Positions 8,819 to 17,315 of a stretch of DNA of 64,000 bases are shown here, one piece after another. Each line of letters begins with the position of its first letter. Position 1 is the first letter of the stretch. The DNA is from Paenibacillus sp. YPG26 (lineage in GTDB: Bacteria; Bacillota; Bacilli; Paenibacillales; Paenibacillaceae), in NCBI RefSeq assembly GCF_023704175.1, contig NZ_CP084530.1, positions 1,042,501-1,106,500 of the forward strand, given 5' to 3'. A program made the translations under genes and the position numbers. The notes below the pieces were generated by a model that was not told the DNA's origin, ran no database searches, and saw only the letters and a program-made list of their open reading frames with translations.

Positions 8819-9836
8819 TCAGGCAATCGAAGAGGCCAAGCGCCGGCTGGACAGTCTGACGAAGCCGCCTGGAAGTCTAGGCAAGCTGGAGGAGCTGGCT
8901 GCCCGCCTGGCGGGGATTACGGGTGAGACGCTGCCTTCATTCCCGAATCGGGCAGTGGTTGTCATGGCCGGGGATCATGGGGTATGTGAAGAGGGAGTCA
9001 GTGCCTTCCCTGCTGAGGTTACCCAGCAGATGGTGCTGAACTTCCTGAATGGCGGGGCTGCGGTTAATGTCTTGTCCAGACTGGCTGAAGCGGATGTGCT
9101 GTGTGTGGATATTGGCGTGAACGGGGAGATTAATCACCCGGATTTGATTAAGCGGAAGATCAGATATGGAACAGCCAATATGGCTGCTGGACCCGCAATG
9201 AGCAGGGAAGAAGCTGAAGCCGCCATCCTGGCAGGCGCACAGGTTGTGAAGGAGGCTGTCGCAAGAGGGACCAAGCTGTTCGTGACCGGAGAGATGGGGA
9301 TTGGCAATACTACGGCCAGTTCTGCGGTGATGAGCGCGCTTACAGGAATTACGCCTTTGGAGAGTGTAGGACGGGGAACCGGCTTGAATGACGAGCGTCT
9401 AAGACACAAGGCTGTGATCGTTCAGCGAGCAATCGAGCTCAACCGGCCCGATGCGGATGATCCTGTAGATGTACTGGCTAAAGTAGGAGGGCTTGAGCTT
9501 GCGGGGCTCACGGGGGTTATTCTGCAAGCCGCCGCGAACCGGTGTCCTGTGGTTATTGATGGATTTATCTCCAGTGCCGCCGCCTTGATCGCTGTTCGTA
9601 TAGCTCCAGAGGTCCGCGAGTATATGATTGCTTCCCATGTATCTGAAGAACAGGGCCATGCCCTGCTGCTGCGCGAACTCGGGTTAGTTCCCATGCTGGA
9701 CCTGGGCATGCGTCTTGGTGAAGGCACAGGCGGGGTACTCGCGCTGCACCTGATTGATGCCGCCTGCCGGATTCCAGCCGAGATGGCGACCTTTGAAAGT
9801 GCAGGTATCTCCGGGGCGGACGAGGGCTTACAATGA
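8769..9836 (+). CDS. cobT: nicotinate-nucleotide--dimethylbenzimidazole phosphoribosyltransferase
   Basis: CobT activates the lower-ligand base by moving phosphoribose from nicotinate mononucleotide to dimethylbenzimidazole, giving alpha-ribazole phosphate. The 355-residue protein shows the TKPPGSLGKLEELA opening (about 30-43), the MAGDHGV motif, the GEMGIGNTTAS loop and the catalytic glutamate region RLGEGTGGVLA near 317. The ATG at 8769 has GAGAGGAG eight bases upstream, which supports the 50-base overlap with btuD. The next gene overlaps by four bases. Confidence 0.94.
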   Translation: MNSSLMGRIGEIHTLSNQAIEEAKRRLDSLTKPPGSLGKLEELAARLAGITGETLPSFPNRAVVVMAGDHGVCEEGVSAFPAEVTQQMVLNFLNGGAAVNVLSRLAEADVLCVDIGVNGEINHPDLIKRKIRYGTANMAAGPAMSREEAEAAILAGAQVVKEAVARGTKLFVTGEMGIGNTTASSAVMSALTGITPLESVGRGTGLNDERLRHKAVIVQRAIELNRPDADDPVDVLAKVGGLELAGLTGVILQAAANRCPVVIDGFISSAAALIAVRIAPEVREYMIASHVSEEQGHALLLRELGLVPMLDLGMRLGEGTGGVLALHLIDAACRIPAEMATFESAGISGADEGLQ

Positions 9837-10399
9837 GTGTTCTTATCACGGGAGGCGCCCGCAGCGGGAAGAGCGCATTTGCAGAGCGATGGTGCATGAA
9901 GCATGCTCCCTCCGCGGTATATATTGCTACGGCTGAAATTTATGATGACGAGATGCGTGAACGGGTGGCCCTGCATCGCAAGCAGCGGTCTGACGCCAGT
10001 TATGCATGGACCACATGGGAAGAGCCGCTGCGTCTGACGGAGCACCTTAAGGAGCTGGCCGGATCGTATCAGAATACGCCGGCGGTGTTGGTGGACTGCC
10101 TTACTTTGTGGCTATCCAATGTTCTGCTCGGAGCGGGGGATGACCCGGATAACGATGTTATAACGGTGGTTGAACAGGAGATTGAGCGGCTTGTGGACGC
10201 AGTTCAGGCGTATCCGGGGCTTCTGGTTCTGGTCACCAATGAGGTAGGAAGCGGTATTGTGCCTGAATATCCACTGGGCCGCCAGTACAGGGACCTTGCG
10301 GGCAGATTGAACAGGCGGGTGGCCGAGATCTCTGAGCAGGTATTTCTAGTTACGGCGGGAATTCCAGTGGAGCTGAAGAGCAGGGCGTATAAGTTATGA
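9833..10399 (+). CDS. cobU: adenosylcobinamide kinase / adenosylcobinamide-phosphate guanylyltransferase
   Basis: A bifunctional enzyme that phosphorylates adenosylcobinamide and adds GMP, making the activated upper half for CobS. The 188-residue protein begins with the P-loop LITGGARSGKSAFAE and carries the DCLTLWLSNVL and TNEVGSGIVP motifs of the family. Both ends overlap neighbours by four bases (ATGA junctions), which indicates translational coupling in one operon. Confidence 0.93.
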   Translation: MSVLITGGARSGKSAFAERWCMKHAPSAVYIATAEIYDDEMRERVALHRKQRSDASYAWTTWEEPLRLTEHLKELAGSYQNTPAVLVDCLTLWLSNVLLGAGDDPDNDVITVVEQEIERLVDAVQAYPGLLVLVTNEVGSGIVPEYPLGRQYRDLAGRLNRRVAEISEQVFLVTAGIPVELKSRAYKL

Positions 10400-11199
10400 G
10401 AGGCCGGGGGCAGGCAATCCTGGCCGCTTTTCAATTTCTGTCGCGCTTTCCGGTAAGAGCCCAGCTTGACTTCACCCCCGAGCTGCTTAAGCGAAGTACA
10501 AGCTTCTATCCGCTTGTGGGAGCGGCTATAGGCTTGGCCACCTGCTTGCTATCCCTTATATGCGCCTGGGCGCTTCCGCCTCTGCCTGCTTCGGTTATCA
10601 TCCTCGCAGGCTGGATCTACCTGACGGGCGGTCTGCATCTTGATGGCTGGATGGATACGGCGGACGGACTGCTGAGTTATCGATCCCGTGAGAAGATGCT
10701 GGAGATTATGAAGGACAGCCGGGTAGGAGCTATGGGCGTGATCGCGTGCGTCCTGCTGCTGATGCTCAAGGCAGCTTTAATTGCCTCATTTCTGGAGAAG
10801 GGGGCGCTGCCGCTCGCACTTCTCACCGTCCCCCTGTGGAGCAGGTGGTTCATGGTGCATGCGATAGCAGGCTGGCCTGCGGCAAGGGGCAGCGAGGGCC
10901 TGGCAGGCCGATTCGGCGGAATGAAGAATTATTCATCGCAGATTGCTGGACTATGGGCTCTAGTTCTGTCAGGTGCCGCCTTGGTTCTCCTCAAGATATG
11001 TGGATACGGGGAAGGATTGAACTGGCTTCAATTAGGAATTTGTTATGCGGCTGTGCCGGCGGCAGCCTGGTTAATAGGCAGGTTCGCGGCGAACAAGATC
11101 AGCAGCAGATTAGGCGGGCTTACTGGAGATACTTACGGGGCCTTGAACGAAGGATTAGAAGTGATACTTATGCTTATCCTGGTGATCATTATTCGTTGA
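10396..11199 (+). CDS. cobS: adenosylcobinamide-GDP ribazoletransferase (cobalamin synthase)
   Basis: CobS joins adenosylcobinamide-GDP to alpha-ribazole (phosphate), the final assembly step, in the membrane. The 267-residue product has the FLSRFPV opening, the acidic GGLHLDGWMDTADGLLS motif near 75-90 expected to bind magnesium, and several hydrophobic helices. A G-D-T-Y-G-A-L-N-E segment sits near the C-terminus. It overlaps cobU by four bases. The gap to cbiP is 25 bases and contains a GGAGGAGGGGG ribosome site. Confidence 0.92.
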   Translation: MRGRGQAILAAFQFLSRFPVRAQLDFTPELLKRSTSFYPLVGAAIGLATCLLSLICAWALPPLPASVIILAGWIYLTGGLHLDGWMDTADGLLSYRSREKMLEIMKDSRVGAMGVIACVLLLMLKAALIASFLEKGALPLALLTVPLWSRWFMVHAIAGWPAARGSEGLAGRFGGMKNYSSQIAGLWALVLSGAALVLLKICGYGEGLNWLQLGICYAAVPAAAWLIGRFAANKISSRLGGLTGDTYGALNEGLEVILMLILVIIIR

Positions 11200-11224
11200 T
11201 TATAAATGGAGGAGGGGGCGGGTC

Positions 11225-12808
11225 ATGGAACAGCGGATAGACTCCAGGGGTGCTGTCCTGATGCTTCAGGGAACGGCTTCGGATGTGGGAAAAAGCATTG
11301 TTACCACGGCGCTATGCCGTATTTTCAAGCAGGATGGAGTGCGCGCCGCTCCGTTCAAATCGCAGAATATGGCGCTGAATTCCTATGTAACTGAGGATGG
11401 CCTTGAGATCGGCAGAGCCCAAGGGGTGCAGGCCGAGGCTTGCGGGATCCAGGCCACCACGGATATGAATCCCATTCTGATTAAGCCGACTGGGGATATG
11501 CATGCCCAGGTCGTTGTGCATGGGAGGCCGCTTGCCCATATGAGCGCTGCCGCTTACCGCAGCGACTTTCTGCCGGAGGCCAAGCGGACAGTAGTGAATG
11601 CTCTTGATCGTCTTCGTTCTTCCTATGAGATTGTTCTTATGGAGGGGGCGGGGAGCCCGGCGGAGATTAATCTGAAAGACAGGGATATCGTAAATATGAA
11701 TTTGGCAGGGTGGGCGGATGCCCCTGTTCTGCTAATTGCTGATATTGACCGGGGCGGGGTGTTCGCGTTCCTTGTAGGGACTCTTGAGCTGCTGACTTCC
11801 GGGGAACGGGCCAGGGTCAAGGGATTTATTATTAATAAATTCCGCGGTGATCTCGCGCTCCTTCAGCCCGGGCTGGATTGGTTGGAAGAGAGAACCGGGA
11901 TACCGGTTCTGGGTGTGCTGCCCCATATTCCGGATCTGAATATCGAAGATGAGGATTCGGTTGTGCTGGACAGCAGCTCAGGCCGAAGCTCCGCCCGGAG
12001 TCTGGATATCGCTGTCATCAGGTATCCGCGGATTTCAAATTTTACAGACTTTGATACTCTGGCTGCGGAAGAGGATGTTACCTTGCGTTACGTATCTCGT
12101 GGGGCTGAACTGGGTATACCTGATGTTATTATCCTTCCCGGGACCAAGAATACCCTTGGAGACCTGATCTACCTGCGGGAGCAAGGACTGGATCAGGCCA
12201 TTCATGCGGCAATGCGCCAACCGAATACGAGGCTTGTGGGGATATGCGGTGGCTATCAAATGCTGGGCAGAGAGCTGACGGACCCTGACGCTTATGATTC
12301 AGGACGGGCAGGCGAGGGCGCCGGGCTTGACTGGCTGCCCATGAAGACGGTGTTTTTGCCTGAGAAGAAGACCATTCGTGTTACTGGAACCCTGCTTGAG
12401 GCTCATTCGAAGCTCATCCATTCGGAATCTCCAGTCATACCCATCCAGGGTTATGAAATACATACAGGTGAATCCACTTGGATGGAAGGAAGTGTCCCCA
12501 AGCCATTATTTGAACTTACCAGCAGCCATCGGGCAGTCGAAGAGAAATGGCTGGAAGGCGCAGTAAGTGAAGACGGCCGGATAATGGGAACTTACCTGCA
12601 TGGGGTGTTCGACAATGATCTATGGCGCCGCGCCTGGCTGAACAAAGTGAGGCTGGACAAGGGCCTTGCGCCTATTCATGATACTTTCTCGGCGGCAGAC
12701 CGCAAGGAACAGGCTTTCGACCGACTGGCCTCAATTACGCGCGAGCATCTGGATATGAACCGGATCTACGAGATTGCGGGCTTAACTTCCCGGAGTCCGG
12801 ATAGGTAA
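11225..12808 (+). CDS. cbiP: adenosylcobyric acid synthase (glutamine-hydrolysing)
   Basis: CbiP amidates four side chains of adenosylcobyrinic acid a,c-diamide to give adenosylcobyric acid. The 527-residue protein has an N-terminal synthetase domain (MLQGTASDVGKS, FKSQNMALNSYVT) and a C-terminal class I glutaminase domain with the nucleophilic cysteine in LVGICGGYQMLG near 345 and the histidine in GTYLHGVFDND. It closes the riboswitch-led unit. Its substrate needs CbiA and corrin ring genes that are not in this window, so either they lie elsewhere or the enzyme serves a partial pathway. Confidence 0.93.
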   Translation: MEQRIDSRGAVLMLQGTASDVGKSIVTTALCRIFKQDGVRAAPFKSQNMALNSYVTEDGLEIGRAQGVQAEACGIQATTDMNPILIKPTGDMHAQVVVHGRPLAHMSAAAYRSDFLPEAKRTVVNALDRLRSSYEIVLMEGAGSPAEINLKDRDIVNMNLAGWADAPVLLIADIDRGGVFAFLVGTLELLTSGERARVKGFIINKFRGDLALLQPGLDWLEERTGIPVLGVLPHIPDLNIEDEDSVVLDSSSGRSSARSLDIAVIRYPRISNFTDFDTLAAEEDVTLRYVSRGAELGIPDVIILPGTKNTLGDLIYLREQGLDQAIHAAMRQPNTRLVGICGGYQMLGRELTDPDAYDSGRAGEGAGLDWLPMKTVFLPEKKTIRVTGTLLEAHSKLIHSESPVIPIQGYEIHTGESTWMEGSVPKPLFELTSSHRAVEEKWLEGAVSEDGRIMGTYLHGVFDNDLWRRAWLNKVRLDKGLAPIHDTFSAADRKEQAFDRLASITREHLDMNRIYEIAGLTSRSPDR

Positions 12809-13035
12809 GTTGAACAACTTATTCAATACCGATAACCAAGGGTCTGAAATGAGTGTGAAATGATGCTGGAGTAGCGGTTCTCAAGGAATCTTCTTAGGCT
12901 GCCATACGTGTAACTCGACAGTTCAACTTAAATAGGATTTGGACCTTCTAATGACAAAAAGGTATAGCCATGTCCAAGAGGTCTGTGTTAGAGTAGTATT
13001 TGCTCTTCCTGAGGTATCCTAAGCCTTAGATCAGC

Positions 13036-13073
13036 CGCGGTTCGTAACCATCCCGCGTAACCAAAACTAGGAA
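13036..13073 (+). promoter_or_regulatory. preQ1-I riboswitch overlapping the ribosome site of yhhQ
   Basis: A five-pair stem (CGCGG 13036-13040 with CCGCG 13053-13057) closes a 12-base loop beginning TTCG and containing ACC. An A-rich tail with AACCAAAACTAGG follows to 13071. This is the small preQ1-I pattern, closest to the Thermoanaerobacter type. The ACC of the loop can pair with AGG of the tail, which is the start of the Shine-Dalgarno run before ATG 13085, so control should be translational. The next gene encodes a queuosine-precursor transporter, which fits. Confidence 0.82.
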
Positions 13074-13084
13074 GGAAGAGGAAG

Positions 13085-13795
13085 ATGTTCAATTTTAGCT
13101 GGGGCGTGCTGTTCGTTCTTGTGAACTTCACGTTCTTTTTGATGTGCTACAAGTTCTTTGGTAAGAAAGGGCTGTATGCATGGATTGGCGTTGCGACCGT
13201 TATCGCCAATATTCAGGTAGCCAAAACGATCGATATGTTCGGTATTGTCATGACTCTCGGGAACACGATGTATGTAAGTCTGTATCTGACCAGCGACCTG
13301 CTGAATGAGAAGTTCGGACGAGAGGAAGCCCGCAAAGCGGTCTGGTTCGGCTTCTTCACCTTGATTATGACGACGGTTATTATGCAGATGGTTCTGATCT
13401 TTGAACCACAATCCGGTGATTTCGCTCAACCGGCTATGCAGACGATCTTCGGTCTTCTGCCGAGGCTGGCCATTGGAAGCCTCACTGCATACTTCATCAG
13501 TCAGTTCCTGGATGTACGTCTGTATGCGTGGATTCGCAAATTCTATCCGAAGCGGAATCAGCTCTGGATAAGGAATAACGGAAGCACGATGATTAGTTCT
13601 TTTGTAGATACGCTGATTTTCTGTACAATTGCCTTTGCTGGCCCGATGTACAGTCTATCCGACTGGTTGGAAATCTTGTTCACGACCTATATCGCCAAAT
13701 TCGTACTGACCGCTGCCGGTACGCCATTCTTATATATCGCCCGGAACTTCAGGCACAAGGAAGACGAAGCCACGCTTCTTCGTGCGGGGCAGTAA
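13085..13795 (+). CDS. yhhQ: queuosine precursor transporter (YhhQ/VUT family)
   Basis: A 236-residue membrane protein with about six helices. Family features include TSDLLNEKFGREEARKAVWFG near 72-92 (read in pieces), the ISQFLDVRLYAWIRKF segment near 138, and NNGSTMISSFVDTLIF near 160. The family imports preQ0/preQ1 or queuine. The preQ1-I aptamer at its ribosome site supports this role. The leftward queC-F operon a few kilobases on shows that the cell also makes the precursor. Confidence 0.88.
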   Translation: MFNFSWGVLFVLVNFTFFLMCYKFFGKKGLYAWIGVATVIANIQVAKTIDMFGIVMTLGNTMYVSLYLTSDLLNEKFGREEARKAVWFGFFTLIMTTVIMQMVLIFEPQSGDFAQPAMQTIFGLLPRLAIGSLTAYFISQFLDVRLYAWIRKFYPKRNQLWIRNNGSTMISSFVDTLIFCTIAFAGPMYSLSDWLEILFTTYIAKFVLTAAGTPFLYIARNFRHKEDEATLLRAGQ

Positions 13796-13880
13796 CAGAC
13801 AGAAGAGAACTGGCACCCCAGGTTAATCAACTACAGTATCATTGGTTCAGGCGTGGTCTGGCGTCTATTTTATGATACAT

Positions 13881-13946
13881 GAAGAAACCTCGCTTAAATT
13901 AGAATCGGATGGTGGTACTTCCGTTCTAACAAGGCGAGGTTTCTTC
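13881..13946. terminator. long inverted repeat between convergent genes, possible two-way terminator
   Basis: Left arm 13881-13904 (GAAGAAACCTCGCTT then TTAGAA) pairs with right arm 13923-13946 almost completely, around a 19-base centre. It lies between the ends of yhhQ and the M24 peptidase gene. There is no clean T run on either side, so intrinsic termination is plausible but not certain. Confidence 0.5.
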
Positions 13947-13970
13947 AGTTCTACATATTCTGAAGGCAGC

Positions 13971-15059
13971 CTATTCCAGGATCGTCAGCGTCTTAGGGAA
14001 TGAGGTTAAGACTTCGACTCCGTCTGGAGTCACAGCGATGTCATCCTCAATCCGGACCCCCCCTACTCCCGGGACATAGATTCCCGGCTCCACGGTGAAC
14101 ACATTGCCTGCTTGCAGAAGTGCTTCGTTCTTCCCGTGGACACATGGATATTCATGCACATCAATCCCCAGTCCATGTCCGAGCCGGTGCATGAAATATT
14201 CGCCGTAACCAGCCTGATCGATGACTGTGCGTGCGGCAAGATCGATTGAGGCAAAGGTTACGCCTGGTCTAATACAGCGAATGGCCTGTTCATTGGCTTC
14301 GAGTACCGCTTTATAGATTTGGGTGAGCTCCGGGGAAGGTTCGCCGAAGGCAAAGGTCCGGGTAATATCCGAAGCATAACCATCCGCATAGACACCTATG
14401 TCGTACATTAGCAGATCGCCGTGCTTCAGCTTTCTCGTTCCTGGCACACCATGAGGAAGAGCCGTCTTCTCACCAAAAAGCACCATAGAGTCGAAGGAAG
14501 GACCGTCAGCGCCCAGTCTTCTGATCTGATACTCGATTTCAGCTACGAGTTCATTCTCCGTAACGCCTTCCTTTACTTTGGTCAGACCTTCTTTCAGCAC
14601 TTGCTCTATTAAAAGGACGGCATGCTTGATCTTGGCAATTTCGTCTGCGGATTTGCGAACTCTCATATCCTGAAGCCAGGGGCCGAGATCCTGATACCGG
14701 GCGAAGGTCAGATGTTCCTGGAGTGACTCGAAACGGGCTACCGAGAGATGATTCTTTTCCAGCGCCATCGTTCCAGATGATCCCTTCAGTGCCTGGTTGA
14801 GTACGAGATAAGGATTATCCGTATCCGTATGTGTATAAATGCGGCTGATGTCAGAGGCGGCATGGGCGGCTTCTTCATCCAGAGCAGGGACGACGAGGAA
14901 GGGTTCTTCACCAAGCGTCATCGCTGCAGCAAGAAATCGTTCATGAGGATTGCTTAGAAATCCGGTTAAATAATAGACATGCTTGGGGTCGGTAATTAGC
15001 AAAGACTGTATCCCGTGTTCTTGCATCTGGTGCTCAAGGGTAGACCATTTCAGGTTCAT
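13971..15059 (-). CDS. M24 family aminopeptidase (Xaa-Pro peptidase type)
   Basis: A 362-residue metallopeptidase with a creatinase-like N-terminal domain and a pita-bread catalytic domain. The metal ligands can be read: two aspartates in MYDIGVYADGYASDITR, the histidine in HRLGHGLGIDVHEYP, and glutamates in EPGIYVPGVGG and RIEDDIAV. It should cleave the N-terminal residue before proline from peptides in the cytoplasm. A TTG at 15077 gives a longer frame, but AAAGGAAG lies seven bases before the ATG at 15059. The upstream DinB-like gene ends 14 bases away. Confidence 0.88.
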   Translation of the reverse strand: MNLKWSTLEHQMQEHGIQSLLITDPKHVYYLTGFLSNPHERFLAAAMTLGEEPFLVVPALDEEAAHAASDISRIYTHTDTDNPYLVLNQALKGSSGTMALEKNHLSVARFESLQEHLTFARYQDLGPWLQDMRVRKSADEIAKIKHAVLLIEQVLKEGLTKVKEGVTENELVAEIEYQIRRLGADGPSFDSMVLFGEKTALPHGVPGTRKLKHGDLLMYDIGVYADGYASDITRTFAFGEPSPELTQIYKAVLEANEQAIRCIRPGVTFASIDLAARTVIDQAGYGEYFMHRLGHGLGIDVHEYPCVHGKNEALLQAGNVFTVEPGIYVPGVGGVRIEDDIAVTPDGVEVLTSFPKTLTILE

Positions 15060-15073
15060 TGATGTACTTCCTT

Positions 15074-15568
15074 TCAAGATTGAGAGATAAGCGCCTGCCT
15101 GATGTCCCGCATCTGCTCCATATGGCGCTGTTCATGCATACCTAAAAATTCCCTCCACTGCTTCAGATCCATAAGTCCGAATACGGGATGGGGAAAAGAC
15201 AGCTGGGTCAGCTGATCATCGGTATGTCCTTCAAGCACCTGGATGAGTGAAGCACGGGATTGCTCCAGCTGCTCCTTCAGCTGCCCGAAGGACCTCGGTT
15301 CTTCAGTCGGAATCATATGAGGCGGTGCCTGAATACGGCGGGTTCGGTCAAGCGTCAAATGATAGGGCTTGATGCTTGTTGGAGCGGACTGACCCTGCTT
15401 CAGGGTTTCACCAAATTTATGGGCTATTGTCCGCTCCATCAGGTACAGATGATCGAGTACCTGGGCGATGCTCCATTGTCCGGGGTCAAGGCGGACGTTA
15501 AGCTGCCGATCATTCAAACCGGCTGCAAGCTCATATATGTGCTGTCTGATTTGCTGATTCTGTTCCAT
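15074..15568 (-). CDS. DinB-fold (DinB_2) putative metal-dependent protein
   Basis: A 164-residue four-helix-bundle protein. Histidines in QVLDHLYLMERTIAHK (about 36-51) and in MHEQRHMEQMRDIRQAL near the C-terminus match the three-histidine metal site of the DinB/YfiT superfamily. Members include thiol transferases and many uncharacterised Bacillus proteins, so the reaction is unknown. It has a clear AAAGGAGG site and is co-directional with the M24 peptidase 14 bases downstream, probably one transcript. Confidence 0.75.
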   Translation of the reverse strand: MEQNQQIRQHIYELAAGLNDRQLNVRLDPGQWSIAQVLDHLYLMERTIAHKFGETLKQGQSAPTSIKPYHLTLDRTRRIQAPPHMIPTEEPRSFGQLKEQLEQSRASLIQVLEGHTDDQLTQLSFPHPVFGLMDLKQWREFLGMHEQRHMEQMRDIRQALISQS

Positions 15569-15731
15569 GACACCTGCCTCCTTTGTGATTGCTTATATTG
15601 AGATCATATCAGAATTGGAAAAGGATAAAAAATAACATGCCTTCGACTGGAGATGTGGCGCTGCTTGGCCATGTTTAATTTTGCGGAGATTACGGTATAA
15701 AGGAGATATCAAAGGATAAGAGGTGAGAAGC

Positions 15732-15953
15732 ATGGAGGAGCGCGGCAAAATCAACAATGGGCCATCCGGCATGGATAATCCCGAGCAGTACAAGACCGAT
15801 CAGGAGAGCTTGTTCGACAAGTTCGAAAGCGAGCTGAATGTGGATTCAATCCCGGTGGAGGATCTGAATGAGGAAGTTAGGGAAGAGCGTAACAAGGAAG
15901 AGACCAAGCATACTTCTTCTACTCAGAAGAAATATAAGGTGGATTTTGAATAG
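15732..15953 (+). CDS. small acidic protein of unknown function
   Basis: A 73-residue, highly charged protein rich in Glu, Asp, Lys and Asn, with no membrane segment or cysteine. I chose ATG at 15732, with GAGGTGAG just upstream, over a GTG at 15723. The frame is opposite to its neighbours, has a good ribosome site, and ends shortly before a perfect hairpin, which makes it a believable gene. I do not recognise a family. It looks mostly disordered with a helical C-terminal half. Confidence 0.6.
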   Translation: MEERGKINNGPSGMDNPEQYKTDQESLFDKFESELNVDSIPVEDLNEEVREERNKEETKHTSSTQKKYKVDFE

Positions 15954-15969
15954 CGAGGGGTCCGGGCAG

Positions 15970-16019
15970 GCAGCACAAAGACTCCGTCAATCTGGGTGAT
16001 GACGGAGTCTTTGTGCTGC
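15970..16019. terminator. perfect 20-bp hairpin, probable terminator
   Basis: Arms 15970-15989 and 16000-16019 are perfect inverted copies around a ten-base loop. The inner part (AAAGACTCCGTCA with TGACGGAGTCTTT) looks like an intrinsic terminator, but no long T run follows. It closes the small gene at 15732. The dehydrogenase gene converges from the other side. Confidence 0.6.
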
Positions 16020-16071
16020 ATGTATCCTCCTATTGCTCAGCTGGTAACAGATATGCGGCCTAGGGCCAAGC

Positions 16072-16185
16072 GCCTGACGTATCTAACGCCATTAATGCGG
16101 TCTTGAAGCATCTAACCTTGAATCTAGCGTGATCCTGACGCCGCTAACCCGAACTTGACGCATCGACACATCTAACGTTACTAAT
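16072..16185. repeat. degenerate short direct repeats
   Basis: About four decayed copies of a unit like YYTGAMGYMTCTAACS occur in this non-coding stretch, near 16072, 16101, 16134 and 16153. Some are followed by TTAATG or CTAATG. No gene is present. Origin and function are unknown. Confidence 0.45.
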
Positions 16186-16224
16186 GTGCCCGTGCTCGGA
16201 AGCTTCAATCGGGGCCGCAGGCCG

Positions 16225-17205
16225 CTAATCCCGAAGTTCCCTGATTAGTCCGGCCGGGGTGCCGCCTTGAAGGACGCTCACCATATTCTCCGCAGCCTGC
16301 ATGGCCATGTCCAGACGTGTCTTCTCGGTGGATGAGCCAATATGGGGGAGCAGTACCACATTAGGAAAGGACAAGAGCGGATTATCCGGATGTACGGGCT
16401 CCTTCTCAAATACATCCAGGCCGGCTCCGTAGATTTTCTTGTTCTGAAGGGCCCGGACAAGCGCTTCCTCATCCACCGTCTGTCCGCGTGAGGCGTTAAT
16501 GAAGATGGCTGTCTTCTTCATCCGGGAGAATTCAGCCTCCCCGATCAGATGATGCGTATCCTCCGTGAGTGGAGTCATAAGCACGATGAAGTCGGATTGC
16601 TCAAGCAGTTCCTCCATTGTCACGTACGAGGCGTTAAATTCCTGCTCCCCTTGTTCATTGCGGTTGCGGTTATGATACAGAATATTCATGCCGAACCCGA
16701 ATTTGGCTCGGCGTGCAACTGTTCGGCCGATGCTTCCCATCCCAATGATGCCAAGCGTCTTGTGATGTACATCCAGACCGAACAGGCTTTCATTATCTCC
16801 GCGCTTCCAGCTGCCTTCCCGTACGTACTTGTCCATTTCAGGGACACGCCGTGCAACAGACAGCATCAGAGCGATAATGAGGTCTGCTACGGTGTCATTA
16901 AGAACATTAGGGGTATTAGTTCCCTTGATCCCCCGCTGCTTCATTGCAACAAGATCAAAGTTGTTGTAGCCAACACTCATCGTACTCACCACTTTGAGAT
17001 GGGGAGCATGATCAAGCAGCTCGGCGTCAATCCTGCCGCCTGCAGTCAGCAGACCTTCCACATCGGTAATGTGCCCGGCCAGCTGTTCAGAGGTTAGGGG
17101 CTTCTCACCTTCCCATTTGCTGTACGTGCAGTGCCTGCCGATATACGCCTCCACCTCTGGAGGAACGGGTCTGGCTATGAATACTTTCGGTTTGGTTGTT
17201 GTCAT
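16225..17205 (-). CDS. D-2-hydroxyacid dehydrogenase (glyoxylate/hydroxypyruvate reductase type)
   Basis: A 326-residue NAD(P)-dependent oxidoreductase. The Rossmann motif GIIGMGSIGRTVARRAK is near 150. The catalytic arginine lies in INASRGQTVDEEAL near 238, the glutamate in DVFEKEPVHPDNPLL near 267, and the histidine in LLPHIGSSTEKTR near 290. The pattern is that of D-glycerate dehydrogenase/glyoxylate reductase rather than SerA, because the C-terminal ACT region is absent. AGAGGAG precedes the ATG. It stands between the DinB/M24 pair and queF. Confidence 0.87.
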   Translation of the reverse strand: MTTTKPKVFIARPVPPEVEAYIGRHCTYSKWEGEKPLTSEQLAGHITDVEGLLTAGGRIDAELLDHAPHLKVVSTMSVGYNNFDLVAMKQRGIKGTNTPNVLNDTVADLIIALMLSVARRVPEMDKYVREGSWKRGDNESLFGLDVHHKTLGIIGMGSIGRTVARRAKFGFGMNILYHNRNRNEQGEQEFNASYVTMEELLEQSDFIVLMTPLTEDTHHLIGEAEFSRMKKTAIFINASRGQTVDEEALVRALQNKKIYGAGLDVFEKEPVHPDNPLLSFPNVVLLPHIGSSTEKTRLDMAMQAAENMVSVLQGGTPAGLIRELRD

Positions 17206-17315
17206 ACCGGGAACTCCTCTCCGTTCGGGCTGAATGAAGTTCAGTTTGAACCTACACTCCCATATTACCCTAAAAGGAGTCCCCCTGATAATGGGCCGCG
17301 AGCAGCTGGCCTATC

